A stretch of DNA of 64,000 nt from Ricinus communis (taxonomy: Eukaryota > Streptophyta > Magnoliopsida > Malpighiales > Euphorbiaceae). The notes below the pieces were generated by a model, which was not told the DNA's origin, did not search any database, and saw only the letters and a list, made by a program, of their open reading frames with translations. Positions 11,933 through 23,106 of the stretch are shown here, piece after piece; position 1 is the stretch's first letter, and every line of letters starts with the position of its first letter. The position numbers and the translations under genes are program-made. The stretch is from contig NC_063258.1 in NCBI RefSeq assembly GCF_019578655.1, forward strand, positions 18,108,802 through 18,172,801, written 5' to 3'.

Positions 11933-12214
11933 AGATTGGATTGTTCTTCAATTTTGGTATTTAAATTAGTGAAATTACGTTGAAGGGTATTGATGTTAGA
12001 AAGAGTAAAAGAGGTAGAGTGAGAACTTTTAAACTGGAAGGAGTTTGGATAAATTTTTTCGTGGCTGTTAGAAATAAGTCCATTACATTTATAATATAAA
12101 TATTGAACAATCCCTCTCAACATATTACTCAATTTATATATAATTGTAAATTTATTATATATATAAATCTTTTTATGTTATATATTGTTTATACAAAATA
12201 GCATATACTAGTTT

Positions 12215-12913
12215 ATATCAATCTACATATATTAATTTCTGAGATTTAAATTTTTTTTAATATGTATGCTTATTTTTTGATACATAAATTTTTTATTTTG
12301 ATATGTTAACTTAGTTTTGACATATGAGATTCAAATTTGTGTATAATTTTATAATTTTTTTATTAATTTATTGATTCATAAGTTATATTTCTAGTTAAAC
12401 ACTAGTTCTAATCCTAAAAAGTAACATATTAATTCTATTTTAATATTATATTAACTAATAAATAATTTTCTAATAAGATAATAATACTAATTCTATTTTA
12501 AGAGATAATATATTAATTATATTTTAATATTACATTAGCTAATAAGTTAATTTTGTAATTAGATAGTAAGTAACATCTTAAATTATATTTCTAATATTAT
12601 ATTCAATAATAAATTAATTTCTTGATTATATAATAAATTTTTATTTTTAAAAATAATATATCAATTATATTGATATATTAATTTATATAATATTAAAATT
12701 AAGTAATAACAAGATAATTTTTATATTATTGCATTAATAAAACTTTAGAATGTAAAAAAATTAAAGACATTTAAAAACAATTAGTTTGTTATTATTTTTT
12801 AAAAATTTATAAATTAATATTAATATTAAAAGTTTATTAAAAAGGTATCTATCAAATTAATTTTATAATCAAAATAATAATAACGATTGTGCAATACACT
12901 GAAAACTGACTAG
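12215..12913 (+). mobile_element. Helitron-like non-autonomous element (copy 1)
   Basis: The 3' end has a small imperfect stem (gattgtgcaatacactg), then about ten bases, then CTAG followed by T at 12914, the layout of a Helitron 3' terminus (hairpin then CTRR, inserted before T). The interior is AT-rich and resembles copy 2 and the minus-strand copy at 23.1-23.7 kb. The 5' end is estimated from where similarity to copy 2 begins. No helicase gene is present. Confidence 0.4.
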
Positions 12914-13845
12914 TAGATATTAATTTTTGAAATCTAAATTTTTTATATGTGTCCCTTTTTTGACATATGATATTTCTATTTTGACATGTGTACTTATTTT
13001 TAATACATAAAATTCAAACTTATGTGTAATCTTATAGTTTTTTCTATTAATTTACTGATTAATAAATTAAATTACTAATTAAACACTGAATCCAATCCTA
13101 AATAATAGCATATTACTAATAAATTAGTTTCTTAATTAGATAATGATTATTTAAAAAATAGTATATTAATTATATTTTAATATTATATTAACTAATTAAT
13201 TAATTTTTAATTAAATAATAATTATAGTTTTAGAAAAAATATTTTAAATATTATATTTATTAATAAATTATTTTTAATTATATAATAATTTTTTAATTTT
13301 GAAAAATAGTAGCATTAATTATATTGATAGTACTATATATAGTATTAGAATTAATTAACAAATGTATTTAAGATAATTTTTATATTAGTACACTAATAAA
13401 TTAGTTTCGTAATTAGATAATGATTATTTAAAAATAGTATATTAATTATATTTTGATATTAACTAATTAATTAATTTTTTATTAAATAATAATTTTAGTT
13501 TTAGAAAAAAATATTTTAAATATTATATTTATTAATAAATTAATTTTTAATTATATAATAATTTTTTAATTTTGAAAAGTAGTAGCATTAATTATATTGA
13601 TAGTACTATATATAGTATTAGAATTAATTAACAAATATATTTAAGATAATTTTTATATTAGTACACTAATAAAATCTTAAAGTATTAAGAGAATTCAAAA
13701 AAATTAAAAATATATAATTTGCTATTATTTTTAAAACATAATGAATTAATATTAAATATTAAAAATTCTATTAAATTTTATTTGTAAGCTTAATTTTATA
13801 ATTATATAATAATACCGTTTGTGCAACACACAGGTAAATGACTAG
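12914..13845 (+). mobile_element. Helitron-like non-autonomous element (copy 2)
   Basis: It starts right after the CTAG end of copy 1 and ends in gtgcaacacacaggtaa...CTAG at 13842-13845. Its left 170 bases match copy 1 (aaatttt..., acatatga, taaacactgaa..ccaatccta blocks). It is longer than copy 1 because of an internal duplication. Confidence 0.42.
13115..13670. repeat. Tandem duplication, period 277 bp
   Basis: The segment starting actaataaattagtttc at 13115 recurs at 13392 with few differences, including a shared tactatatatagtatta block. Two copies lie head to tail inside Helitron-like copy 2. Confidence 0.75.
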
Positions 13846-13849
13846 TTGT

Positions 13850-14631
13850 ATAATAATTATATATTGAATAGATACCAATCTATATGAAATGGATACTAAA
13901 AATATAAAATGAATAAAAAAGATAATTTTATATATCAGATTCAAATACTAATTTTATATCATATATATTCTAAATATATAAAACTATCAAAGTATTTGAA
14001 TTTGATATCAAAAATCTAAAATAGATATTAAAAAATAATTTTAGATATTAATTATATATCTAATGCATATTTAATATAATGTTAAATTTATACGCCATAT
14101 TTAAAATGAATATAAAAAAAATTTAGATAGTAGTTATATCAAATACATATCTACCTAATACAAAAGATATACTAAATTTCAATTTATAGTATATTTTTAA
14201 AAGAAAAAATTCTGACAATAAAAATAGTATTTTACAACTTTTAGAGTGTTTTTATTAAAAAAACATAATTTTTGATATGTAACTTTTTGGACTAACTTCG
14301 AATAAATAATATTTTCAAATAATATAAAAAATAATCAGACTTTTTTTCCAGTTTGGACTCGGATGAATATAAAGTAAAAAACATATATCCAAATTTGGAA
14401 TTTTCTCAGATATACTTGACTGGACCGGGCTAGTACCGAGCCCATAAATGGGTCTAACACCAATCCATGTGCTTATATCTATAAGTTACTGTACGTACAT
14501 ATATATTTGTCCGGGTATAAAGGACTATTGACCACTCAATTTATTAGCTAAGTTATTCTGGTTACTATTCTTCAATTTAAGGTTTCTTATTTTTTTTTTC
14601 TTTTCTCTTTTCTTTTTTCCTCTCAACTTTG

Positions 14632-14672
<41 letters not shown>

Positions 14673-15040
14673 TTCATTAATAATATTTTGGTGATATTAT
14701 TCAGTTTACACATATCATTATATTGGTCATTCAATTTTATGAAAAGTTGACATGCATTTGCTCATATTTGAAGAAAGTTTAGTTACGGTTACCCATCTTT
14801 AATTATAAAAAGGATAAAATTATGTGTATGTAGTAGAAATATTTTTGGAATAATCTTTAATTTATTTGTTGACTTATCATTACAATATATGTAGAAGAAC
14901 GCTTAAAATAAACTCATGTTTATTATTATCGTTTTCTTCTTTCAATCAAAGGATAATAGCATTGGTAATTGTGTAAATTTGATCTACCCATTTTGTTATT
15001 TCGAAAGAATTGTGTTCTTTTAAACATTCTATTTAATGTA
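13850..15040. other. Intergenic AT-rich DNA with ATT microsatellite
   Basis: No gene is seen. A long (ATT)n microsatellite lies at about 14632-14672. Confidence 0.5.
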
Positions 15041-15330
15041 GGAAAACTTCCTGTGGATGATCATTGCCATCGGTTGCTTCAGGGATGAGCATGAGAGTAT
15101 CAGAAAGCCGATCATTGTCACCAGCTACTTCAGACTTGGAAGACAACCCCTCTCCATGTGTTCCGGAGCTGGGAAACTTAGAAGAGGGATTTCCGTTGCA
15201 GTTGCAGCTTCTTGCACGTCTGCAGTTAAAAAAGTATATAAAGTTGTCTGTTGTGGAGCTCGCAGAGGCATACCTGCAAAGACATTTGAGGGCCTATTTG
15301 ATTCAATGGAACAATACAGCTTGTAGCTAA
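15040..15330 (+). other. Unrecognised island with two overlapping open frames
   Basis: A less AT-rich island carries open frames 15057-15326 (89 codons) and 15064-15330 (88 codons). I do not recognise either. The second is more protein-like (SESRSLSPATSDLEDNPSP, then EEGFPLQLQLLARLQLKKY). It may be a decayed exon, but no splice or promoter context confirms it. Confidence 0.25.
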
Positions 15331-16600
15331 TGCTGATAGCTAGTAATTGATAAATTAAACTGTTTGGTAGAATTTCATTAACGGTTACTATTAGTATGTT
15401 AAATAATTATTGAAAGTATAATTTTTTTTAATGTATTTTATGTTATTATATATTTTTTATTGTATAAATTATTAAAATAATTTATAACAATTAAAAATAT
15501 TACAATTAATTTTATTTAGTTCAATTGTATTTATTATTAAAAATATTTATAAAAAATTATTTTAAAAATAAGAATTAAAATTTAAATTCCACTAATAAAA
15601 CCTAATTTCAAATGTTATAATTATAAATATCATAATGATTTAACTATTAAGTATAATTTCAAAATAATAATTATGCATTATGAATTATAAAAAAATTAAT
15701 TATATAATATCAAGTTAAAGTAAGTTATTATTAATAAGTTTTGAAAAGAATAATATTATCTAAATAAATAATAAAATCAAATTAGTTATCATCTAATTTG
15801 AAAAAAATAGAACAGATATAATCAGTTGTTGATTTTTAAGTGTTTATCACTCACTTAATATAGATGTTCACTAACTACTGAGAGATAAATTTTTTTTCAA
15901 CTAAACATTCTCTATATTTACTAACTTTCGGTGGCATGGGAGGATAACTGCTAGCAGCAGCTTCTTATGAAGATGTTCTAAAATATGACAGTGATTTATG
16001 CTTGATGCATGCTTTACCAGTCACAATTTAAGGACTAGATGTTTTTAGTCCATATCTTGGAATGTTGTTTCTGCTTTCTTATGTGTTACTCTTCTAAGGT
16101 AAGAAAGAAAGCAGAAAAAAGAATTTGGTAAATTGTTCTTGGAAAATTGTGCAAATGAAAGTTAGAGAGATTTATGCGAAGTTGCATTCCGTTTTATTGT
16201 GAGTTTTAGCTTCATGTTTTCCTTGTATGTGGAAGACACCTTAATCGTCTTTGAACTCAATGCAAAGAATAATCAGTCTTAATTTATGGGGAAGTAGTTA
16301 AATGGATTCTTTTTCACTATGCAGCTATATTTAGTGTTAAGACTTTATATTAGCTGCGCTTTTTTTATAAACATAACTAATAAAATTTTGACGCGTACTA
16401 AATAATTAATATATATTTTATTATTTAAAATTAATAAATATATATCAATAATATATCTATTCAAGAAATAAATACATATTCTAAACTTAAATAAAAAAAT
16501 TTTATTTTAATTTATGTTACTATTCATTGTCCTTTTCCTGTTTTATTATGTTTTTGCTGAGCAATTTTGTTTGTTTTTCTTTTTGACTTTCTCCCATTTC
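15331..16600. other. Intergenic AT-rich DNA
   Basis: No gene is seen. The words gggcctatttgattc near 15288 and caactaaacattctc near 15900 could be worn ends of a hAT-like MITE, but they pair poorly, so none is called. Confidence 0.4.
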
Positions 16601-16620
16601 TTTTTGTTGCTGCTTTGATC

Positions 16621-16946
16621 CCAGATATTTCGGGTATGTATAATTCGAAGGATAGTTGCATTTGGAATTGCTCCACATTAGGTTTGGTAACAATAAAGAG
16701 AGTTTATAATCACCTTCGTGTTAAGCGAGACCTATGCTCTTGGCGTAAACAAATTGGGTGTGATTTCATTCCGCCTTCATGTTCTCTAGTCTGTTGGCGA
16801 GCTCTCCATAGACAGCTACCCATCGAAACTGCTTTATCTAAACGTTATCTACGGTTGCCTTCTGTTTGTTGTCTCTGTCTCAAGGCGGAAGAATCTCTTA
16901 ATCACCTACTTGTGCAATGCCAGTTTGCGATGATGGTATGGCTATC
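16621..16946 (+). pseudogene. LINE zf-RVT domain fragment
   Basis: The frame reads a WNCSTLGLVTIKRVYNHL segment, then CWRALHRQLPIETALSKRYL, then CCLCLKAEESLNHLLVQC and a trailing A..VW. This is the zinc-binding domain found after the reverse transcriptase of plant LINE-type retrotransposons (zf-RVT): W/G..SV..AY, W...LP, C..C...ES..HL...C...W. No RT, endonuclease or poly-A tail is visible. The frame is cut at 16946 by the LTR of the copia element, so the LINE fragment was there first. Confidence 0.7.
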
Positions 16947-17159
16947 TGTTAGAGTATGATGAGATTTTGCTAGTTGTCATATTAGTTGTCTTTATTTAAT
17001 ATTTATCTTGACTTTGAGTTAATCAAGGTTCATGCATAAGGTTCAAGTTTATATATGCTGAATTTTAGTGAAAGAGTATGAGAGCAAAAAAAAAAAAAAA
17101 TTTTACTCTTCCATTTTCTTTTCTTCTTCAATCTTCTCTCTTAAGCCTCTGCCTCAACA
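16947..17159 (+). repeat. 5' LTR of Copia-1
   Basis: 213 bp, beginning TGTTAGAG and ending CTCAACA, with the TG...CA ends typical of LTRs. An A-tract (about 17086-17100) lies within it. The tRNA primer site follows after one base. No 3' partner is in the window. Confidence 0.8.
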
Positions 17160-17160
17160 G

Positions 17161-17172
17161 TGGTATCAGAGC
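17161..17172 (+). promoter_or_regulatory. Primer-binding site (initiator tRNA-Met) of Copia-1
   Basis: TGGTATCAGAGC is complementary to the 3' end of plant initiator tRNA-Met, the usual copia primer for minus-strand DNA synthesis, and sits one base after the LTR. Confidence 0.9.
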
Positions 17173-17281
17173 TTACATGTTCTTTAAGGGACTGTGAGAG
17201 TGAGTAAAAAAAAGGAGAGTGTGTGAGAGAGAGTTCTTCTTGAGAGGATAAGGCTTCTAAACACTTGAGAGTGAGTGAAAA

Positions 17282-18240
17282 ATGGCTTCAACTGCTGTAG
17301 CAACACCTGGTATTCCTGTATTTACAGGCAAAAATTATCAGATGTCGGTAGTTAAAATGAGGACATATCTCAAATCTCAAGGGTTATGGAATGCGGTTTC
17401 TGATGGAGATTTTCCAACTCCATTAGGTAAAAATCCCACTATTACTCAAATAAGGCAATATGAGCAGGATTTACTCAAGAAAGAAAAAGCTCTCACTTGT
17501 TTACATGCTGCTCTAACTGACAGTATTTTCACTAGCATCATGAACCTTGAATCAGCAAGTGAGGTTTGGGAAAACTCAAGATTGAAAATGAAGGAGATGA
17601 AAGGGTGAAGATGGTTAGATTGATTGCTGTAAAGAAAGAGTTTAATGACTTGAAGATGAAAGATGGAGAACCAGTGAAGGAGTTCACCACCAAAGTTATG
17701 GACCTTGTAAATCAGATGAAGCTCTATGGAGAAGGCCTTGAAGATGATAAGATTGTTATTAAAATCTTGATCAGTTTACCTGACAAGTTTGAAGCAAAAG
17801 TAGCAGCCATAGAAGAATTTTATGACATAAAGAAAACGATTGTGTCTGAACTAGTTGGAAAGTTGCAGGATCATGAACAAAGAACTTCCATGAGAGTGGA
17901 AGGAGTATCTGAAGTAGCATTCCAGGCAAATCAACAAAGCAAGAAAGGCTCAAGGAACAAATGGCAGAAAAACAACAACCAAGAAAGAAAGAAAAGGTAT
18001 CCACCTTGTCCTCTTTGTCAGATAACAAATCTTGAAAAAGACTGTTGGAAAAAAGCACAATGCAGTCTTTGCAAGAGAACTGGCCACATCAAGAAACATT
18101 ACTGGCAGAAGAAGAATCAGACTCAACCTCCACAAGCGCAGCAACAACAACAAGCTAATTTTATTGAGAATCCACCACAACAGAGTCACTTATTCATGGT
18201 GAATCAGGCTCCTCATTCAGTCAAGAGGAATGCTTGGTAC
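17282..18240 (+). pseudogene. Copia-1 gag (UBN2-type), frameshifted
   Basis: The frame starts MASTAVATPGIPVFTGKNYQ and continues with a UBN2-type Gag core (W.....G..W). A frameshift at about 17565-17600 moves it to another frame, where the conserved EGDERVKMVRL/ALKKEF-type region follows (GDERVKMVRLIAVKKEFNDL). Two Cys-rich motifs lie at 18000-18110 (CPLCQITNLEKDC and CSLCKRTGHIKKHY). Each has lost a zinc ligand: His to Leu in the first, the last Cys to Tyr in the second. The start codon is at the usual distance from the primer site. Confidence 0.75.
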
Positions 18241-18384
18241 ATTGACAGTGGTTGTACTAGTCACATGACTCATGATGAAAGCTTGTTCAACAGCCTGGAT
18301 AAAAGCCTCAAAACTGAAGTAATGCTTGGAAATGCTACGGTTGTCACTGCTCAAGAAAGGGTTCAATTCCTGTTGAGACTAAGC
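18226..18384 (+). pseudogene. Copia-1 aspartic protease fragment
   Basis: AWYIDSGCTSHMT at about 18232-18270 carries the DSG catalytic triplet of copia proteases, with the Cys/His pair typical of this region. The frame shifts downstream before the integrase. Confidence 0.7.
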
Positions 18385-18389
18385 AAGGT

Positions 18390-19450
18390 ACAAAACTCAT
18401 TACTGATGTGTTGTTTATTCTTAAATTGGCACAAAACTTGCTTAGTGTGGCTCAGATTCCAAACAAAGAATATACCGTTACTTTTAAAAATAACCACTGC
18501 TTTATTCTTGATCCTTGCAATGTTGAAATTGCCAAAGTTGAGAAGACTGGAAATAGCTTTGTGCTTAACTTCACTTATAGCAGTCAACATGCTTATAGTG
18601 CTATGAAAGATGAATCTGTTATTTGGCACAAAAGATATGGTCATCACAATGTTAGATCACTGATGTACATGCAATCAAATGGCATGGTGAATGAAATGCC
18701 TACTATCTCTGAATCTGGAAATGTCTGTAATGCTTGTCAACTTAGCAAAATGCACAGACAAAGCTTTCCTACAGGTGGAGTGGTAAGGGCAAAGAAGAAG
18801 CTTGAGTTGATTCACATAGATGTGTGTGGACTTATGAGTGTTTGTTCTCTCAGCAACAACAAATATTTTATTCTTTTTATTGATGATTTAACAAGAATGA
18901 CTTGGATTTATTTTCTTTCAAACAAGTCTCAAGTATTTTCTATTTTCAGAAAGTCCAAAGCTCTTGTTGAAAAGCAGGAAGGAATAGAGATCATAACCTT
19001 GAGATCAGACAATGGGACTGAATACAACTCAAATGAGTTCAAGAAATTTTGTGAAGATGCTGGAATCCATCACCAATTTTCTATTGTTTACAATCCAGAA
19101 CAGAATGGAGTGTCTGTGTACTTGAAATGGCTAGATGTATGCTAGCTGAAAAATCACTTCCTAAGTGCTTTTTGGCTGAGGCAGTGTATACTTCTGTTTA
19201 CTTGCTTAACAGACTACTAACCAGGTCTGTTTCTGAAAGAACTCCAATTGAGGCATGGAGTGGAGTCAAACTGTCGCAAAGCACCTCAGAACCTTTGGCT
19301 CTATTTGTTTCTCACACATTCCTGATGTCAAAAAAAGCAAGCTTGATGAAAAGGCTATGTTGGGAATTTCTCTTGGCTATGCACCGCAGTCTAAAGGGTA
19401 CAGAATTTTTGATGTTAAATCAAAGAAGTGCTGGTTAGTAGAGATGTGAT
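18390..19450 (+). pseudogene. Copia-1 integrase, broken
   Basis: The HHCC zinc domain is visible: WHKRYGHHNVRSL at about 18622 and CNACQLSK at about 18730. The catalytic core follows with the first Asp in IHIDVCG (about 18812) and the second in RSDNGTEYNS (about 19003). The region that should carry the catalytic Glu (usually QQNG.SER) reads EQNGVSVYLKW, so the site is damaged there, and the frame breaks at about 19130. The C-terminal part continues in two other frames (LLTRSVSERTPIEAWSGVK, then GISLGYAPQSKGYRIF) to about 19450. Confidence 0.8.
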
Positions 19451-20345
19451 TGTTGATGAGTATGCTTGGTGGAATTGGGAAAGTGAGAAGGTGGAGCATG
19501 AGCCGTCAAATGTCAAACTTGATGATGCTTCAAATGATCAATTTTTAACTTGCTTACAAAGTGTAGAAGATGTTGTAGATGTCACTACTGATGGTCCTAT
19601 CTTGAAAATAAAGTCATTGTCCGATGTTTATAAGAGATGCAATTTGGCAATCTCTGAGCCAAATTCCTTTGAAGAGGCCTCACAAATTCCTGAATGGAGG
19701 TCTGCTATGGAGGAGGAGTTAAGCATGATAGAGAAAAATGGCACTTGGAGCTTGGTGGATAGACCTGCAAATGGACATTTATTGGTGTAAAGTGGGTATT
19801 CAGATCCAAAATTCATCTAGATGGTTCAGTGTTCAAGTATAAGGCAAGGCTAGTTGTGAAAGGCTTTGCACAGTTTCCCGGTAATGATTATGGTAAAACA
19901 TTTGCACCAGTTGCCAGGCATGATACCATTAGACTTCTTATTGCTCTAGCAGCAAAATTTAGCTGGATAATGTACCACCTAGATGTCAAGTCTGCATTCT
20001 TGAATGCTTTACCAGAGGAGGAGATATTTATTGATCAACCACCAGATTTTGTCAAAGATGAAAACAAAGTGTACAAGCTTCACAAAAACACTTTATAGCC
20101 TTAAACAGGCTCCACGAGCTTGGTACACCAGAATCAATGCACACTTGCTGGAGAATGGTTTCAGGAGGAGCGAAACTGAAGCTACTTTGTATGTGAAAGG
20201 AGATGGAACTGATGGCCAGCTCATTGTGTCCATTTATGTTGATGATCTTCTCATCACAGGAAAAAATAGGCATGCACCTGATCAGTTCAAAAGAGACATG
20301 ATGAATGTGTTTGAAATGTCAGACCTTGGTGAGTTGCATTATTTC
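19450..20345 (+). pseudogene. Copia-1 reverse transcriptase, truncated
   Basis: The conserved RVT_2 blocks are present: WRSAMEEEL...[10 protein letters not shown] (about 19695-19765), [12 protein letters not shown] (about 19837), [20 protein letters not shown] (about 19895), [10 protein letters not shown] (about 19980), and after a frame change [12 protein letters not shown] (about 20090). The catalytic motif YVDD is intact at 20235-20246. The frame breaks near 19789 and near 20095. Similarity ends at DLGELHYF (about 20340), so RNase H is lost. Confidence 0.85.
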
Positions 20346-21632
20346 TTCAGCATAATCATATAATTGGCATATTGTTGTATAAAATTACCTGCCAGTTTAG
20401 TTAAGATTAGCTTATTTGCCCTTTTACACATATTATAACTAATTTTAAATTTCAATTCCTTCTTTGCTTTTTCTTGTAAATTTATAATCTTAGTTGATGT
20501 TCTTTGAGTAACTTCATCTCTGAAATAAAATGCCAAAAATTTCTACGTTATTCTTCTACTCTTGGATTGCTTTAAATACTTGTGCTTAAGTAAGTAAGTC
20601 TTGATTTTGAAGTTCTCAGTTGACTTTTCCTTACTAGTAAAACATAACCATGGACAGTTTGGGTTGCATACTGCCCTCATCCTTCCACCCTCATTCCTTT
20701 TAAGTGCAACTTTAACACCCCTTGCAATAGAGTACTTCGTGCAAGCAAACTTGCACTTTTCTGTATCTTTAAAAATCATTCTAACCAAAAAAGCTAGAAC
20801 TGCAGCATTTGTATGATAAAGCATAATTTTTTTATCTTCTCCTCCTAATAACAGGAATTTTCTTGCCCATTACTATCCTCATCAAATTTTTCCTCAAAAT
20901 CATTTTCTGTATATTCTTCATCAGTACCCACTTCTTCAGGCTCAACTGAATTACTTGCACCTTATATATATGCAGCACCTACATTAACATGCTCTATTAT
21001 AACTGTTTCATTAGTATCATCATGCTTTTCCTCTTCTTCATGACTATCATCCTCTTTATTTTGAATATCTTCCAAATAACCTCTCATTTTCACCCTTGTT
21101 TCAAATAACTCCTCATTACCAGACTCTGAAGCATAATCTTCATCAATCACAAACTCGTTTACCACCTTATCACATAACTCTTCAATGCCTTCATTTAAAA
21201 TAGAGTCAACTTCCTTATCCACTCCCAAATCTCCAAAATTACTATGATTATGCTCATTCTCTCCTACATTCACCTCGTTCATATTACCCTCGATAACCCT
21301 ACATTCAGTTCTGTAGCATCATCTAATGGATGGTCACAGTAGACCTCTATGTTACCCCCATTCGTACACTCAAATAAAATCTCATGTACCCCTGAATCAC
21401 TATATAAATGCCTTAGGTCCTTATCCATATTCCCTCCAAGTTTTAGCCAATATAGCTTAGGTGCAGTCCGATAACCTAACAGTGAAACTATATTAACTAA
21501 TTTGTTATAATTTAGTCTGTCTATATCATACACATTAGAAATTTCAACTTCCCCATTTAAATATCTTAATAGAGGGTCCTTGACAAAAGCACCCCCATTG
21601 TGTATCCTTACGTTCACCTTAATAGTAGCCAT
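20325..21632 (-). pseudogene. MuDR-type transposase, N-terminal half, broken
   Basis: It starts MATIKVNVRIHNGGAFVKDP with a PB1-like fold typical of plant MULE proteins, ending near EVYCDHPLDD. An acidic Glu/Asp-rich linker follows (21282-20962). Then comes the WRKY-GCM1-like DNA-binding domain of MuDR proteins: MIFKDTEKCKFACTKYSIAR, a CNPNCPWLCF cysteine pair and FKIKTYLLKHKYL (His in place). Last is the helical block SYNMCKRANKLILTKLAGNF, with YDYAEEIM in a shifted frame. The pieces lie in separate frames with stops between them. The DDE catalytic domain is absent. Confidence 0.7.
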
Positions 21633-21639
21633 TCACAAT

Positions 21640-22199
21640 CTGATATAAAACACATATATAATATTAAAAAAACAAGTTACAAAATATAATCAATTAATAA
21701 ACAACTCTCTTCTCACTTCACATAAAGTATTTAAAATATTTATGCCTCTATTTGCACCTCTTTTTATGAAAATTCTAGACACTACATTTAAATAATTGAC
21801 AACAATAGTCTCAACTCATTATAATATTCTCAACCCAATATATTATTCACATTGTATGCCAAACATTATTTTGACATAGAAGAAGATGGAAAACATACCT
21901 TTTTCTGTTGATGAATTGCTCGAAAACTTTACCTCTCTATACACAACCACATTCAAATCATTAAAACCCTCTTTCAATTTTAAAGAATTAACATTGGGCA
22001 TAAGGAATTTAGAGTGTAGTTCATATTCTATTGATAATTAGATGTAAGAGAATAAGCTGAGAAAATAGTGGGAGGGGGGGAGGGGGGGGAAGAGAAAATT
22101 ATTAACGCACGTGTCTTGTTTCTCCCGCCTAACAGTAAGTAAAAATATTTTCCTAACATAATAAAATTATATTTAATTGCATTTACTCCATAGTGTTAG
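21640..22199 (-). other. MULE 5' subterminal region
   Basis: Non-coding sequence between the transposase start and the terminal repeat. It contains a G-tract on the plus strand at about 22069-22090 (runs of eight G interrupted by A), which could form a G-quadruplex. Confidence 0.4.
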
Positions 22200-22347
22200 G
22201 GTGTATACACAACGCATTTGCTAAGTTGAGGTTAAGAGGGCACGTTGGCCATTATATTAAATATGTTAGGTAATTTGGCCATAATTTTTGATTTGGGGTA
22301 GTTGGACATCGCTTACAAGTTCAGGAGGTAATTTGCTACTTTAGCCT
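22200..22347 (-). repeat. MULE terminal inverted repeat-like segment
   Basis: Read on the minus strand it begins near aaagtagcaaattacctcc and contains aacttgtaagcgatgtcc, the style of words found in MULE terminal repeats (tgaacttgtaa..., aaattacc...). The partner repeat is missing, so the end is approximate. Confidence 0.4.
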
Positions 22348-22399
22348 TTTTCGAGTTCCAATAAAAATCTATATCTGATCTCTTACGCGCATTACACTA

Positions 22400-22905
22400 A
22401 CATAAGGTTAGGCAAACTTGTTAGAATATAATATAAAATTATTTTTTATTAATTTAACAAGTTAAAAAATAAAGAGTTTGAAATAGAATTTCCTATTAAG
22501 ATAAAAAGAACATTTATCTCTAATATAACTTTATTTTGTTATTATCTAATTATTAATATATCATCATTATGATTACTAAATAATAATTAATTAATTTAAT
22601 TAATAAATAACTAAAATAAACAGATTTAATTAAGAAATCACTAAAGTTTTGTTATGTTAAGCAAACTGTGTTAGAATACAAAATTATATTTTTATTAATT
22701 TAGGAAGTTAAACCACATTACTTAAAAAGATAGAGGGTTTGAAATCAAGTCTGATAAGGATATTTATTGTTAATACAACTGTAATTTATTATTACCTAAT
22801 TATAATTATCATCTTTTACTATTAGTAAATGATAATTAAGTAATTTAATTAATAAATAGCTAAACTTATCTAATTTAATTAAGGATTAGTAAGATCTTTT
22901 CATAG
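22400..22905. repeat. Two diverged tandem copies, about 250 bp
   Basis: The block beginning ggcaaacttgttagaata at 22411 recurs in diverged form at 22660 (gcaaactgtgttagaata), followed in both by a gaagtt/caagttaa block, a gggtttgaaat block and tattacctaat. No coding potential. Confidence 0.55.
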
Positions 22906-23106
22906 ATTTATTTGTCATCCCCTTTTTTTACTTTTATATATGTTATAATATCTTTAACTCTCGTACATCATTTTTATTATCATTATATACTTATTTTTAT
23001 ATTTTGATTTCCTTGATAATAGATATAAATAAAAATATAAAATTATATATAAAAAGTCAAAAATAGAAGAATAAAATACTATTTATTTCCCTATGATTTA
23101 GTCTAT

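Larger units (their letters stand above)
16947..20345 (+). mobile_element. Copia-1: 3'-truncated Ty1/copia retrotransposon
   Basis: It has a 5' LTR, a tRNA-Met primer site, and then gag, protease, integrase and RT in copia order (integrase before RT). RNase H, the polypurine tract and the 3' LTR are missing; the sequence changes to MULE sequence near 20325-20345. It was inserted in a LINE fragment. Several frameshifts and stops make it inactive. Confidence 0.85.
20325..22347 (-). mobile_element. 5' half of a Mutator-like element (MULE)
   Basis: A terminal-repeat-like segment (about 22200-22347), a leader region with a G/C tract, and the N-terminal half of a MuDR-type transposase run along the minus strand. 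The catalytic half, the SWIM zinc finger and the second terminal repeat are missing. The truncation point coincides with the truncated end of Copia-1. Confidence 0.65.

Noticed and set aside
15288..15912. Possible hAT-like MITE
   Set aside because: The supposed terminal repeats agree at only about 9 of 16 positions and no target duplication was seen.
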